DNA from: an uncultured Eubacteriales bacterium
GTDB lineage: Bacteria; Bacillota; Clostridia; Christensenellales; Borkfalkiaceae
Assembly (NCBI GenBank): GCA_900549005.1
Contig: URMT01000049.1
Location: 1 to 11,724 of the forward strand
Length of the DNA: 11,724 nt
Direction of reading: 5' to 3'
Shown: piece by piece, positions 1 through 6,903 of the stretch
Numbering within the stretch: position 1 is the first letter of the stretch
Layout of the letters: each line of letters opens with the position of its first letter
Notes under the pieces: generated by a model
Databases searched by the model: none
Seen by the model: only the letters and a program-made list of their open reading frames with translations
Told to the model about the DNA's origin: nothing
Program-made: the position numbers and the translations under genes

Positions 1-104
1 AAGCGACGGAATAGCGATTGCTACCGTCAGGTCAATCGCGTCAATGACATAGGGGACTCCGTTCGTTTCGGCCGTAAGGAGTGAAAGCGACTTTAATTGC
101 GGTT

Positions 105-138
105 GTTCGCTGCAAGCGCAAGCGGCGCAGCGGTGAAC
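105..138. repeat. Inverted repeat (bulged hairpin)
   Basis: GTTC-GCTGC at 105-113 pairs with GCAGC-GGT-GAAC at 127-138. This gives 9 base pairs with a 3-base bulge (132-134) and a 13-base loop. It lies in the gene-free region left of the GH3 promoter. Its role is unknown; it could be part of an intergenic repeat or of the 3' end of an upstream transcript. Confidence 0.4.
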
Positions 139-187
139 GGAGAGGCGGAAGGGCAAAAAGGCACGCAGGCCGGATTGTTATTTTTGC

Positions 188-245
188 GCGGAAAAACGGA
201 TAGAATTGCTCTATCCGGTGAAAGAGTTTTTCGCTTTTATTTGGT
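188..245 (+). terminator. Candidate intrinsic terminator of an upstream gene
   Basis: CGGATAGA (197-204) and TCTATCCG (210-217) form a perfect 8-bp stem around the 5-base loop ATTGC. An outer stem of GC-GAAAAA against TTTTTCGC (188-196 with 227-234, one bulged G) encloses it. A T-rich stretch continues to about 245. The T-tract starts 9 bases after the inner stem, later than in a textbook terminator, so this may instead be another structured element. Confidence 0.4.
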
Positions 246-263
246 ATTTTGTTATAAGCAATC

Positions 264-276
264 ATTTTGCCAAAAT
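264..276. promoter_or_regulatory. Dyad ATTTTG-C-CAAAAT upstream of the GH3 promoter
   Basis: This is a perfect 6-bp inverted repeat around one central base, 65 bases upstream of the putative -35 box. The same half-site occurs back to back as CAAAATTTTG at 345-354, inside that promoter. The pair could be operator sites for one regulator. The AT-rich sequence makes chance occurrence fairly likely. Confidence 0.25.
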
Positions 277-340
277 ATGCCGATTTTACCTTCCTCCTGC
301 AAACGGTGTACAAAAATACTACCAAGTAAGGCAAAGTATA

Positions 341-368
341 TTGTCAAAATTTTGGCGCACGCTATACT
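341..368 (+). promoter_or_regulatory. Putative sigma-A promoter of the GH3 unit
   Basis: The -35 box is TTGTCA (341-346, 5 of 6 matches) and the -10 box is TATACT (363-368, 5 of 6), separated by 16 bases. Transcription would start near 375 and leave a leader of about 73 bases before the ATG at 448. The palindrome CAAAATTTTG (345-354) overlaps the end of the -35 box and the spacer, where a repressor could block polymerase. Confidence 0.55.
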
Positions 369-375
369 AAAAACC

Positions 376-426
376 GCGCAAGGGTTCTGCGCAAAAATTC
401 TTGTTGCGGCCTTTCGCCGCGCAGAA
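376..426 (+). promoter_or_regulatory. Structured 5' leader with alternative hairpins
   Basis: Three stems can form between the predicted transcription start and the ribosome-binding site. GCGCA (376-380) pairs with TGCGC (388-392). TTCTGCGC (385-392) pairs with GCGCAGAA (419-426). GCGGC (406-410) pairs with GCCGC (416-420). The long 8-bp stem shares bases with both shorter hairpins, so the folds exclude each other. It ends only about 10 bases before the AGGAGGG ribosome-binding site. This could tune translation, but no known riboswitch class is recognised. Confidence 0.3.
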
Positions 427-447
427 AATTTTATACAGGAGGGAACC

Positions 448-3400
448 ATGAACATCAAAACAAGACTGTTTCGCGGGCTTACGCTGGTCTTTGCTTTCCT
501 TTTGGTTATTTCGGTAACGCTTTCAATCATTATGGAAAAATACCGCACGGCCCTCGACGAAAACACCGGCTCTGTGAGCCAGGAGACAGTCATCAGCGAC
601 AACGCGGAGGATTGGACTTACTCAACCCAATTCACCTCCACCAAGGACGCGGTAGACACTATGAGAGAGTTCGCCATACGCGAGGCGGCAGAATCTTTGG
701 TACTGTTGAAGAACACCAACAATTCGCTTCCTTTAACACAGGAAAGGCCCAAGGTAACGCTGTTCGGTATCCGCAGCTATGCGCCCTACTACGGCAGTAC
801 CACGGGCGGCTCTATTCCCGATAAGGGCGTAATAGACCACGACGCCAACAAGAGCACTTTGGAGACCGACTTCAAAGAAGTGTTCGACGTAAACCCCGCA
901 ATGATTCAGGCTTACGAAGATTATTGCGCAGACCTTACGTGGGGCAGCTCGGGCTTCGGCGCTCAGGCACCCCAGTATCAGGGCCTTTACAGCACCACCG
1001 ACCCCACCGAACCCACTCTCTCTGAACTGGGCGTTCAGAGCAACGACCTTCAATACGACCAGTATAACGATGCTGCAATCGTAATTCTCGGCAGGGTGAG
1101 CGGCGAAGGTTCCAGCTTCTATCCCGGCGAAGAAGGCCTCGGTGACGGAATCACTACCGACAGCGGCAATATCCTCGGCATAAGCGACGAAGAATGGGCG
1201 ATTATAGAGGAGGCAAAGAAGTGCTCTTCCAACGTAATCGTGCTCATCAACTCCACAAACCAGATGGATATCGAAGGCCTTAAACAGGACCCTGATATCG
1301 ACTCGGTTATGTGGATAGGCAACCCCGGCGTATACGGCTTTGCGGCAGTGGCCCAGGCCCTTCTCGGCGACGTAAATCCTTCCGGCCGCCTCGGCGACAT
1401 CTATGCGGTAAACAGCGCGCTCGCTCCCGCAATGATGAACTACGGCTTGCATAATGAGTACGACAGGTCGGGCAATCTTATCAATACGTATCCCACCGGT
1501 ACTGACTGGACCAACGCCGCAAATTACAGCGGTATGAACGTAAACTCGTACCTCGTTGAGGCAGAAGGCATCTACACCGGCTATCGCTACTACGAAACCA
1601 GGTATGCAGATTCGCTTCTTGAAAACGACGCCCGTCACGCCGTTGCGGCTAAGGCAGGCACGTATGTAAATTACGACCTCGAAAATATGACCTTTATGCC
1701 CGCCACCACCGACGGACAGTGGAACTATTCTCACGAAGTATCTTATCCCTTCGGTTACGGCCTTTCGTATACTACTTTCACCCAGGAACTTACAAGCGTT
1801 GAAGTTTCCGACGACCACAAGACTGCCGTTGCTACCGTAAAGGTTACCAACACGGGCGAAGTTGCAGGCAAGTCGGTTGTTCAGCTCTACGCTCAGGTGC
1901 CTTACACAGTGGGCGGCGTTGAAAAGTCTGCAATCCAGCTCGTTGACTACGAAAAGACGGACGAGCTTGCAAAGGGCGCTTCCGAAACCGTTACCCTCAA
2001 CATCGATATGACCAACCTCACGAGCTATAACACCGAAGAGGACGACGGCGCATACGTGCTCGACGCAGGCACTTATTACTTCGCAGTCGGCGATTCTTCG
2101 CACGACGCGCTCAACAACATACTCGCCGAACAGGGCGTTACCGGCATGGTAAATACCGACGGCACCGCATTCACGGCAACTTCCGGCAAGGTTAAAACGT
2201 GGAAGCTCGACGCAAAAGACGCCGACACGTTCGATACTTCCGTAACCGGTTACGAAATCAAGAACCAGCTCTCCAAAGGCGACTCCGCAACCGACGTAAA
2301 CGCGTGGGGCGACGATATTACGGGCTTCGAAGAAGTCAAGTATCTCTCGCGCAGCAACTGGAACGGCACCTTCCCCAAGACCTATTCCGGCTTCGGCATC
2401 AAGGCAGGTACCCGCCTCGAAGAGATTATGAAGAACGACTTCATAGACCTCAAAAACGATAACAGCAAAGAGGACGCCGAAGCTCTCATAAACGGCGATT
2501 CCTCCGTTGACCTCACCCTTGCGGATATGGCGGGCGTTCCTTACGAGGACGAAAGATGGGCAGAGCTCGTTTCCAAGATTCCTCTTGCAGAGACAATCAA
2601 CTTTATGGCGAGCGCGTTCCATAACCTCGAATACATTCCTTCCATTGGCTTCGGCGAATATCCCGAAAGCGGCGCGATTGCCGATATCGGCGGCTATCAG
2701 GCAGACGACGGCCCCGGCGGTTCAGACTCGCACAATATGTCGGAAGCCAAGAAGGACGGCATTGCATTTGAAGATGCAGATGAATACAGCTGGGTAGGCA
2801 CCCGCGTTGCACCCGCACCCGTAAACCTTGCCTATACCTGGAACAAGGAAATCGCATACGAAAACGGCCAGCTTATTTTGGGCGAATCCACTCTTTTGTA
2901 TCAGCTTCCCATAATGATAGGCCCCGGCATGAACATTCACCGCACGGCTTACAACGGCCGCAACGTTGAATACTACTCCGAAGACCCCATCCTTTCGGGC
3001 TTCACCGGCAGCGCAGTCGTTCAGGGCGCGCAGAGCAGGGGTTGCCTTGTAAACATCAAGCACGTCGGCTTCAACACTCAGGAAGCCAACCGTTCGGGCG
3101 TATGCGAACTCGTAACCGAGCAGGCTGCGCGCGAACTCGAACTCAGGAACTTGCAGCAGGCATTCACGGGCTTCGGCCGCTCCTCCAAGATGGAAGGCGT
3201 CGAGGCAGGCGCAACCCCCAACCGCTATGCGGCAGAGGGCGCACGCGGCACGATGACTGCGTACAACCGCATAGGTATGGTAGCTTCCAGCGCAAACTAC
3301 GGCGTTCAGGTTGAAATACTCCGCAACGAATGGGGCTTCAAGGGTTACTCCGTAACCGACTTCACCGGCCTCAACCCCGTAGCCGCTCCCAAGGAATCCA

Positions 3401-3714
3401 TACTTGCCGGCACCACGGCGTTCTGCGGCTTCGGCGCAAACGACCCTTATATCAATCTGAACAACCTCAACGCCATCGCGGCAGACGCCGACCTTGCAGA
3501 GGCCATTCAGGAAGGTATGCACTACGTGCTCTATGCAATTTCCAACAGCTACGGTATGGACCTTATGAACAACATCTACACCGTATCCCTCAATACCTGG
3601 TGGAGAAGCCTGTATACGGCGCTCATCACGGTAAGCGCGATACTGCTTGCAGGCTCGGCTGCCGCATACGTGGTATTCACCATAAAGGAAAGAAAATCCA
3701 AGGAGGAGGAATAA
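448..3714 (+). CDS. Membrane-anchored GH3 glycosidase (beta-glucosidase-like), reversed domain order
   Basis: Glycoside hydrolase family 3 enzyme of 1088 residues, probably removing terminal beta-linked glucose or a related sugar outside the cell. The ATG at 448 was chosen because CAGGAGGG (436-443) lies just upstream. Domains run opposite to classical GH3. A membrane segment (about 10-29) comes first. The alpha/beta sandwich domain follows, opening with EAAESLVLLKN near 79-89 and carrying SGEG with candidate acid/base Glu220. A fibronectin-III-like domain starts near YPFGYGLSYTTF (433-444). The TIM-barrel domain covers about 630-1035. It shows DDGPGG (Asp754), the GPGMNIHR and EYYSEDP signatures, KH at 871-872, and nucleophile Asp971 in SVTDF, where SDW is commoner. 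A second membrane segment (about 1055-1079) ends in a charged tail. N- and C-termini are predicted inside and the catalytic part outside. Family assignment is firm; the exact sugar is not readable. Ruminal clostridial beta-glucosidases share this domain order. Confidence 0.92.
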   Translation: MNIKTRLFRGLTLVFAFLLVISVTLSIIMEKYRTALDENTGSVSQETVISDNAEDWTYSTQFTSTKDAVDTMREFAIREAAESLVLLKNTNNSLPLTQERPKVTLFGIRSYAPYYGSTTGGSIPDKGVIDHDANKSTLETDFKEVFDVNPAMIQAYEDYCADLTWGSSGFGAQAPQYQGLYSTTDPTEPTLSELGVQSNDLQYDQYNDAAIVILGRVSGEGSSFYPGEEGLGDGITTDSGNILGISDEEWAIIEEAKKCSSNVIVLINSTNQMDIEGLKQDPDIDSVMWIGNPGVYGFAAVAQALLGDVNPSGRLGDIYAVNSALAPAMMNYGLHNEYDRSGNLINTYPTGTDWTNAANYSGMNVNSYLVEAEGIYTGYRYYETRYADSLLENDARHAVAAKAGTYVNYDLENMTFMPATTDGQWNYSHEVSYPFGYGLSYTTFTQELTSVEVSDDHKTAVATVKVTNTGEVAGKSVVQLYAQVPYTVGGVEKSAIQLVDYEKTDELAKGASETVTLNIDMTNLTSYNTEEDDGAYVLDAGTYYFAVGDSSHDALNNILAEQGVTGMVNTDGTAFTATSGKVKTWKLDAKDADTFDTSVTGYEIKNQLSKGDSATDVNAWGDDITGFEEVKYLSRSNWNGTFPKTYSGFGIKAGTRLEEIMKNDFIDLKNDNSKEDAEALINGDSSVDLTLADMAGVPYEDERWAELVSKIPLAETINFMASAFHNLEYIPSIGFGEYPESGAIADIGGYQADDGPGGSDSHNMSEAKKDGIAFEDADEYSWVGTRVAPAPVNLAYTWNKEIAYENGQLILGESTLLYQLPIMIGPGMNIHRTAYNGRNVEYYSEDPILSGFTGSAVVQGAQSRGCLVNIKHVGFNTQEANRSGVCELVTEQAARELELRNLQQAFTGFGRSSKMEGVEAGATPNRYAAEGARGTMTAYNRIGMVASSANYGVQVEILRNEWGFKGYSVTDFTGLNPVAAPKESILAGTTAFCGFGANDPYINLNNLNAIAADADLAEAIQEGMHYVLYAISNSYGMDLMNNIYTVSLNTWWRSLYTALITVSAILLAGSAAAYVVFTIKERKSKEEE

Positions 3715-3717
3715 GCT

Positions 3718-4164
3718 ATGTTGAATTGGATTAAAAAGCAGAGCATAGCTGCCTGGATTATTCTGGGCGCAGCGATATTCGCCCTCATCGGCCTGATAAT
3801 TTACAGCGTAAACTCAACTACGGGCGTGATGCAGAGCGTTACGCTCGACGTAGAACCCATAATATACAGCGTTCTCGCAATCGTTCTGCTCGCGGGCATA
3901 ATCGCGGCAAACGGCAAAGTTCCCCAGTGGGTAATCTCTGCCGCAATGGTTGTGGTTGTTGTGTTCCTTGCACTCAGCATAGGCGACTTCATCTACAACA
4001 GAACGGACGTTGCCGGCAACCAGTGGTTCATACCCGACCTCGACACTCCCGAACAGGGCGCGTGCCTCAATCAGGCTATAACGGGCGTGGTATTCTACTT
4101 CCTTTCCGTTGTTGCCGTAGTGGTTGCGGCGTTCATCGGCAAGTTCAGCAAAGAGAACGCATAA
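3718..4164 (+). CDS. Small four-helix membrane protein coupled to the GH3 enzyme
   Basis: I do not recognise a family. The 148-residue product is very hydrophobic, with four likely membrane segments near residues 10-30, 46-64, 70-91 and 119-142. The first loop (31-45) is short, and a longer polar loop between helices 3 and 4 contains NRTDVAGNQWFIPDLDTPEQGACLN in pieces of Asn, Asp, Trp and one Cys. The N-terminus (WIKKQ) and C-terminus (GKFSKENA) are basic, which suggests both face the cytoplasm and both long loops face outward. The ATG lies three bases after the GH3 stop, and its ribosome-binding site AGGAGGAGGA (3701-3710) is formed by the last GH3 codons, so the two are probably translationally coupled. 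A role as partner or anchor of the GH3 enzyme is inference. Confidence 0.8.
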   Translation: MLNWIKKQSIAAWIILGAAIFALIGLIIYSVNSTTGVMQSVTLDVEPIIYSVLAIVLLAGIIAANGKVPQWVISAAMVVVVVFLALSIGDFIYNRTDVAGNQWFIPDLDTPEQGACLNQAITGVVFYFLSVVAVVVAAFIGKFSKENA

Positions 4165-4188
4165 CGCTTAAAGTAACAGAATAAACAA

Positions 4189-4204
4189 CCCGAAAATTTT
4201 CGGG
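4189..4204. repeat. Perfect 16-base palindrome CCCGAAAATTTTCGGG
   Basis: A perfect self-complementary sequence begins 25 bases after the stop codon of the small membrane protein gene. In RNA it could fold into a short CCCGAA/TTCGGG hairpin, and it is followed by CAGACTTTGCG rather than a clear T-run. It may be a weak terminator or a protein-binding site. Confidence 0.45.
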
Positions 4205-4217
4205 CAGACTTTGCGAA

Positions 4218-4249
4218 AATGGCGCGGGGCGGAAACGCCCTGCGCTATT
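4218..4249 (+). terminator. Strong hairpin with GAAA tetraloop, likely terminator
   Basis: The arms 4218-4231 and 4236-4249 pair over 14 bp, including two G-T (G-U in RNA) pairs, around a GAAA loop of the stable GNRA class. The core is GCGCGGGGCG against CGCCCTGCGC. AAAA precedes the stem on the left, and TATT lies at its right end. It sits between the GH3 unit and the promoter of the GH2 gene, which is where a terminator is expected. The 3' T-tract is poor, so it could also stabilise the 3' end of the message. Confidence 0.6.
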
Positions 4250-4283
4250 CGTGAAGTAAAAAGGCTAAATCTCGCCGCTGCTG

Positions 4284-4312
4284 TTGACAGTGCGGCATTT
4301 TTCAGGTAAAAT
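4284..4312 (+). promoter_or_regulatory. Near-consensus sigma-A promoter of the GH2 gene
   Basis: The -35 box TTGACA (4284-4289) is a perfect match. The spacer is exactly 17 bases and the -10 box TAAAAT (4307-4312) matches 5 of 6. Transcription would start near 4319 and give a leader of about 70 bases. This is the best promoter in the window and implies that the GH2 gene is transcribed independently of the GH3 unit. Confidence 0.8.
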
Positions 4313-4339
4313 TAAAGAGCAAAAATATATCAATACGGC

Positions 4340-4374
4340 GGCGTATGTTGCCTGATTTTATAAGGCATATCGCC
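4340..4374 (+). promoter_or_regulatory. Imperfect inverted repeat in the GH2 leader
   Basis: GGCG (4340-4343) pairs with CGCC (4371-4374), and TGCCT (4349-4353) pairs with AGGCA (4363-4367), with an internal loop between the two stems. It lies in the transcribed leader, about 7 bases before the G-rich ribosome-binding site AGGGGA (4381-4386). It could be an operator or a regulatory RNA hairpin. Parts such as GGCATAT resemble the short repeat found at 8128-8229. Confidence 0.3.
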
Positions 4375-4390
4375 CGCAAAAGGGGACGGA

Positions 4391-6766
4391 ATGAGTAAAT
4401 TGAATTTTAACGAAAACTGGCAGTACGGACATTTGAACGAGGAGTGGCGGAAGGACATAACGCTTCCCCACGACGCAATGATTTACGAAAAGAGGACGCC
4501 CGACAGTCCGGGCGGCAAAAATACGGGATGGTACGAAGGCTACGACTATGTTTACGAAAAGAAATTTGCCGTTCCCGAAGAGTGGAAAGATAAAAATATA
4601 GTTTTTGAGTTCGAAAGCGTATACCGCAACCCCAAGGTGTATATCAACGGTCAGCTTGCGGGGCAGTGGGCATACGGCTACACAGGCTTTTATGTTGAGG
4701 CCGATAAATTCCTTAAATTCGGTGAGGAAAACGAGATAAGGGTGGAGGCGTTCAATGCCGACCAGCCCAACAGCCGCTGGTATTCGGGCGCGGGCATTTA
4801 CCGCCCCGTATGGCTGCACGTTCTGCCCAGGGCGCACGTGCTTTTGGAAGGCGGCGTAAAAATCAAGACAATCGATTATATGCAGCCCCGTTTCAGCGTA
4901 GACGTCATAACGAACGCCGGCGGGCAGCTTAAAATAGAAATTCTGGACGGCAGTAAGGTTATTGCGGGCGAAGAGGTGACGACGGACGGCGAAATCTCCA
5001 TCGAGTTCGCCCTGCCCGAGGCAAAATTGTGGAGCCCCGAAAGCCCTTACCTTTACACCTGCCGCGTGACCTTCGGCGGGGACGTGCGCGAAGAAAAGTT
5101 CGGCATACGCCTTCTGGAATGCGACGCAAAGGGCGGTATGCGCATAAACGGCAAAAGAGTTATTCTGCGCGGCGCGTGCATACACCACGAAAACGGTATT
5201 CTGGGCGCGGTAAACCACCCCTTTGCCGACGAAAGAAAGATAAAACTGTTGCAGGCATACGGCTACAACGCCATACGCTCTGCGCACAACCCCACTTCCA
5301 AGGCCACGCTCGAAGTGTGCGACCGCCTCGGTATGCTCGTCCTGGACGAGTATGTGGATATGTGGTATATCCATAAAAATAAATATGACTTCGCCTCGCA
5401 GTTTGCCGACGAATGGAAAAGCGACCTCAGGGCGCTGGTTACAAGGGACTATAACCACCCCAGCGTGGTGATGTATTCCACGGGCAACGAGGTTGCCGAA
5501 ACGGGGCAGAAGAAGGGCATTGCCTTTGCCAGGGAGATGACCGACTTCATTCATACTATGGACGACAGGCCCGTAACCTGCGGCATAAACATATTCTTCA
5601 ACCTTTTATATTCGCTCGGCTTCGGCATTTACAGCGATAAGAAGGCCGACAGCGCCGCCAAGGCTCCCAAGAAAAAGAAGTCTGTGGGCAGCGAATTCTT
5701 CAACGACCTTGCGGGACTTCTGGGCGCAACCACTATGAAGGTGGGCGCCACTATGCCCGGCTGCAACGCAAAGACGAAGCACGCCTTTGCCGCAATGGAC
5801 GTTGCGGGCTATAACTACGGCATACTGCGCTATAAGCGCGATATGAAAAAGTACCCCGACCGCGTAATCGTGGGCAGCGAAACTTTCTGCGCCGACGCGC
5901 GCAAATTCTGGCAGATTGCCAAGGACCACCCCGCACTCATCGGCGACTTCGTGTGGGCGGGCATCGACTACCTCGGCGAGGTGGGCGTAGGTTCGTGGGA
6001 ACACGCCGACTACGCTCCCGAATTTTCGGGCGGGGCAGGCTGGGTAAGCGCGGGCAGCGGCAGGCTCGATTTGAACGGCCGCCCGCTTGCAGAGGCGCTT
6101 TATACCCGCGTGGCGTTCGACCTCGACCCCATACGCGTGGGCGTCGTGCGCCCCGACAAGGCGTTTGAAAAACATTCCCCCTCGGCGTGGAAACTTTCCG
6201 GCGCGTGGGAAAGCTGGTCGTGGGACGGCTGCGACGGCAAGGAAACGATGGTGGAAGTTTACACCACCTGCCCCAGGGCGGCCGTATACGTCAACGGCAA
6301 AAAGGTGGGCGAAAAGAAAGTGGGCAAAAATGCGCGCGCCTACTTCAAGGTTGTATACCGCCCCGGCGAGCTCGTTGCCGCAGGCATAGATACAAAGGGC
6401 AATGAAGTGTGCCGCACCGTGCTTAAAAGCGCTGGCGAAAAGACGACGCAGCTCCGCGCCCTGCCCGAGCTTGAAAGCATAAAGCGCGGCGATTTGTGCT
6501 ATATCCGCTTGCAGTACACCGACGTGAACGGCGTGTGGAAGCCGCTTGTGCGCGGCGAAATCAAGGTGAACGTAGAGGGCGGCGAACTCCTCGCGCTCGG
6601 CAGTGCGTGCCCCTATAACGAACAGGGCTACCACCGCGACGCCACCGATACTTACTTCGGCGAAGCGCTTGCAATCATACGCCCCGCAAAGGGCGCCGAA
6701 AAGATTTGCCTCAACGCAGAGAGCGGTTTCGGCGGCGCGCACGCGGAAGTTAAAATAGAAGATTAA
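4391..6766 (+). CDS. Cytoplasmic GH2 beta-galactosidase-like enzyme
   Basis: Glycoside hydrolase family 2 protein of 791 residues, most likely a beta-galactosidase acting inside the cell, since there is no signal peptide or membrane segment. An N-terminal sugar-binding jelly-roll domain (about 1-150) comes first, then an Ig-like domain (155-250). The TIM barrel starts near RGACIHHE (260-267). The acid/base is Glu367 in GNEVAE and the nucleophile is Glu497 in GSET, followed by GDFVWAGIDYLGE at 518-530. Two C-terminal beta domains follow: a DUF4982-like one (about 605-675, with YVNGKKVGEKK) and a final one (about 690-791). A lysine-rich insert (about 417-435, KAPKKKK) lies between the catalytic residues; similar inserts occur in clostridial relatives. 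The start is supported by AGGGGA five bases upstream. The galactose genes downstream favour beta-galactosidase. The NxK motif of beta-glucuronidases was not seen, but other beta-glycosidase activity cannot be excluded. Confidence 0.88.
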   Translation: MSKLNFNENWQYGHLNEEWRKDITLPHDAMIYEKRTPDSPGGKNTGWYEGYDYVYEKKFAVPEEWKDKNIVFEFESVYRNPKVYINGQLAGQWAYGYTGFYVEADKFLKFGEENEIRVEAFNADQPNSRWYSGAGIYRPVWLHVLPRAHVLLEGGVKIKTIDYMQPRFSVDVITNAGGQLKIEILDGSKVIAGEEVTTDGEISIEFALPEAKLWSPESPYLYTCRVTFGGDVREEKFGIRLLECDAKGGMRINGKRVILRGACIHHENGILGAVNHPFADERKIKLLQAYGYNAIRSAHNPTSKATLEVCDRLGMLVLDEYVDMWYIHKNKYDFASQFADEWKSDLRALVTRDYNHPSVVMYSTGNEVAETGQKKGIAFAREMTDFIHTMDDRPVTCGINIFFNLLYSLGFGIYSDKKADSAAKAPKKKKSVGSEFFNDLAGLLGATTMKVGATMPGCNAKTKHAFAAMDVAGYNYGILRYKRDMKKYPDRVIVGSETFCADARKFWQIAKDHPALIGDFVWAGIDYLGEVGVGSWEHADYAPEFSGGAGWVSAGSGRLDLNGRPLAEALYTRVAFDLDPIRVGVVRPDKAFEKHSPSAWKLSGAWESWSWDGCDGKETMVEVYTTCPRAAVYVNGKKVGEKKVGKNARAYFKVVYRPGELVAAGIDTKGNEVCRTVLKSAGEKTTQLRALPELESIKRGDLCYIRLQYTDVNGVWKPLVRGEIKVNVEGGELLALGSACPYNEQGYHRDATDTYFGEALAIIRPAKGAEKICLNAESGFGGAHAEVKIED

Positions 6767-6773
6767 ACGGCGG

Positions 6774-6794
6774 TAATTGCGGCATATATGCGGG
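6774..6794 (-). repeat. Inverted copy of the short intergenic repeat
   Basis: Read on the minus strand, this segment starts CCCGCATATATGCCGCAA and ends TTA. It has the same 21-base length as the copy at 8174-8194 and differs from it at three positions. It begins eight bases after the GH2 stop codon. On its own it also contains the palindrome GCATATATGC. Confidence 0.5.
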
Positions 6795-6811
6795 GCAACC
6801 GTGCAGAACGG

Positions 6812-6855
6812 CGCAACGCGCAGCGCATAATATTGTTTGCGTTGCGGCTGTTTTA
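6812..6855 (+). terminator. Candidate terminator after the GH2 gene
   Basis: CGCAACGC (6812-6819) and GCGTTGCG (6839-6846) form a perfect 8-bp stem around a 19-base loop, followed two bases later by TGTTTT. It starts 46 bases after the GH2 stop. The loop is longer and the T-run shorter than ideal, so termination is likely but not certain. Confidence 0.45.
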
Positions 6856-6870
6856 AAACATAAATTTATG
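6849..6870. promoter_or_regulatory. Two overlapping 12-base palindromes
   Basis: TGTTTTAAAACA (6849-6860) and CATAAATTTATG (6859-6870) are both perfect palindromes, sharing two bases. They lie in the spacer about 85 bases before the GtrA-like gene. Such adjacent dyads are typical of operator sites, but AT-rich palindromes also arise by chance and no regulator is encoded in the window. Confidence 0.3.
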
Positions 6871-6877
6871 CGTAATT

Positions 6878-6903
6878 GCGCGTGCGTTTTTTTGCGCACG
6901 CGC
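6878..6903. repeat. GC-rich hairpin with a T-only loop
   Basis: GCGCGTGCG (6878-6886) pairs perfectly with CGCACGCGC (6895-6903) around the loop TTTTTTTG. There is no T-tract after the right arm on either strand, so it is not a standard terminator. A weak promoter could start here (TTGCGC at 6892-6897, 17-base spacer, AATAAT at 6915-6920) for the GtrA-like gene, which would place the -35 box inside this hairpin. Confidence 0.4.

Larger units (their letters stand above)
1..340. other. Non-coding upstream region
   Basis: I see no supportable gene here. On the + strand, one frame stays open from the left edge to a stop at 82-84 and another to a stop at 48-50. Either could be the tail of an upstream gene, but the pieces are too short to recognise. 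The frame of the GH3 gene is also open from 97, but that stretch has no ribosome-binding site at a usable start and contains hairpins and the probable promoter, so I read it as non-coding. A 97-codon reading frame on the minus strand (41-334) has no family signature. The content that can be described is a set of inverted repeats, listed separately. Confidence 0.55.

Noticed and set aside
82..95. Possible catabolite-control (cre) site TGAAAGCGACTTTA
   Set aside because: It deviates at two positions from the cre consensus and lies about 250 bases upstream of the GH3 promoter, so it is too weak and too far away to call.
97..447. N-terminal extension of the GH3 gene in the same frame
   Set aside because: The frame is open, but no start there has a ribosome-binding site. 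The stretch contains the promoter and hairpins, and the ATG at 448 has an excellent AGGAGGG site and a natural membrane-anchor start.
733..2622. 629-codon open frame on the minus strand inside the GH3 gene
   Set aside because: It lies entirely antisense to a gene with clear GH3 motifs, its translation matches no family I know, and codon bias of the sense strand easily removes antisense stops. The same holds for the long antisense frames at 2722-3522, 4358-5554, 5606-6742, 8543-9763 and 9592-10677.
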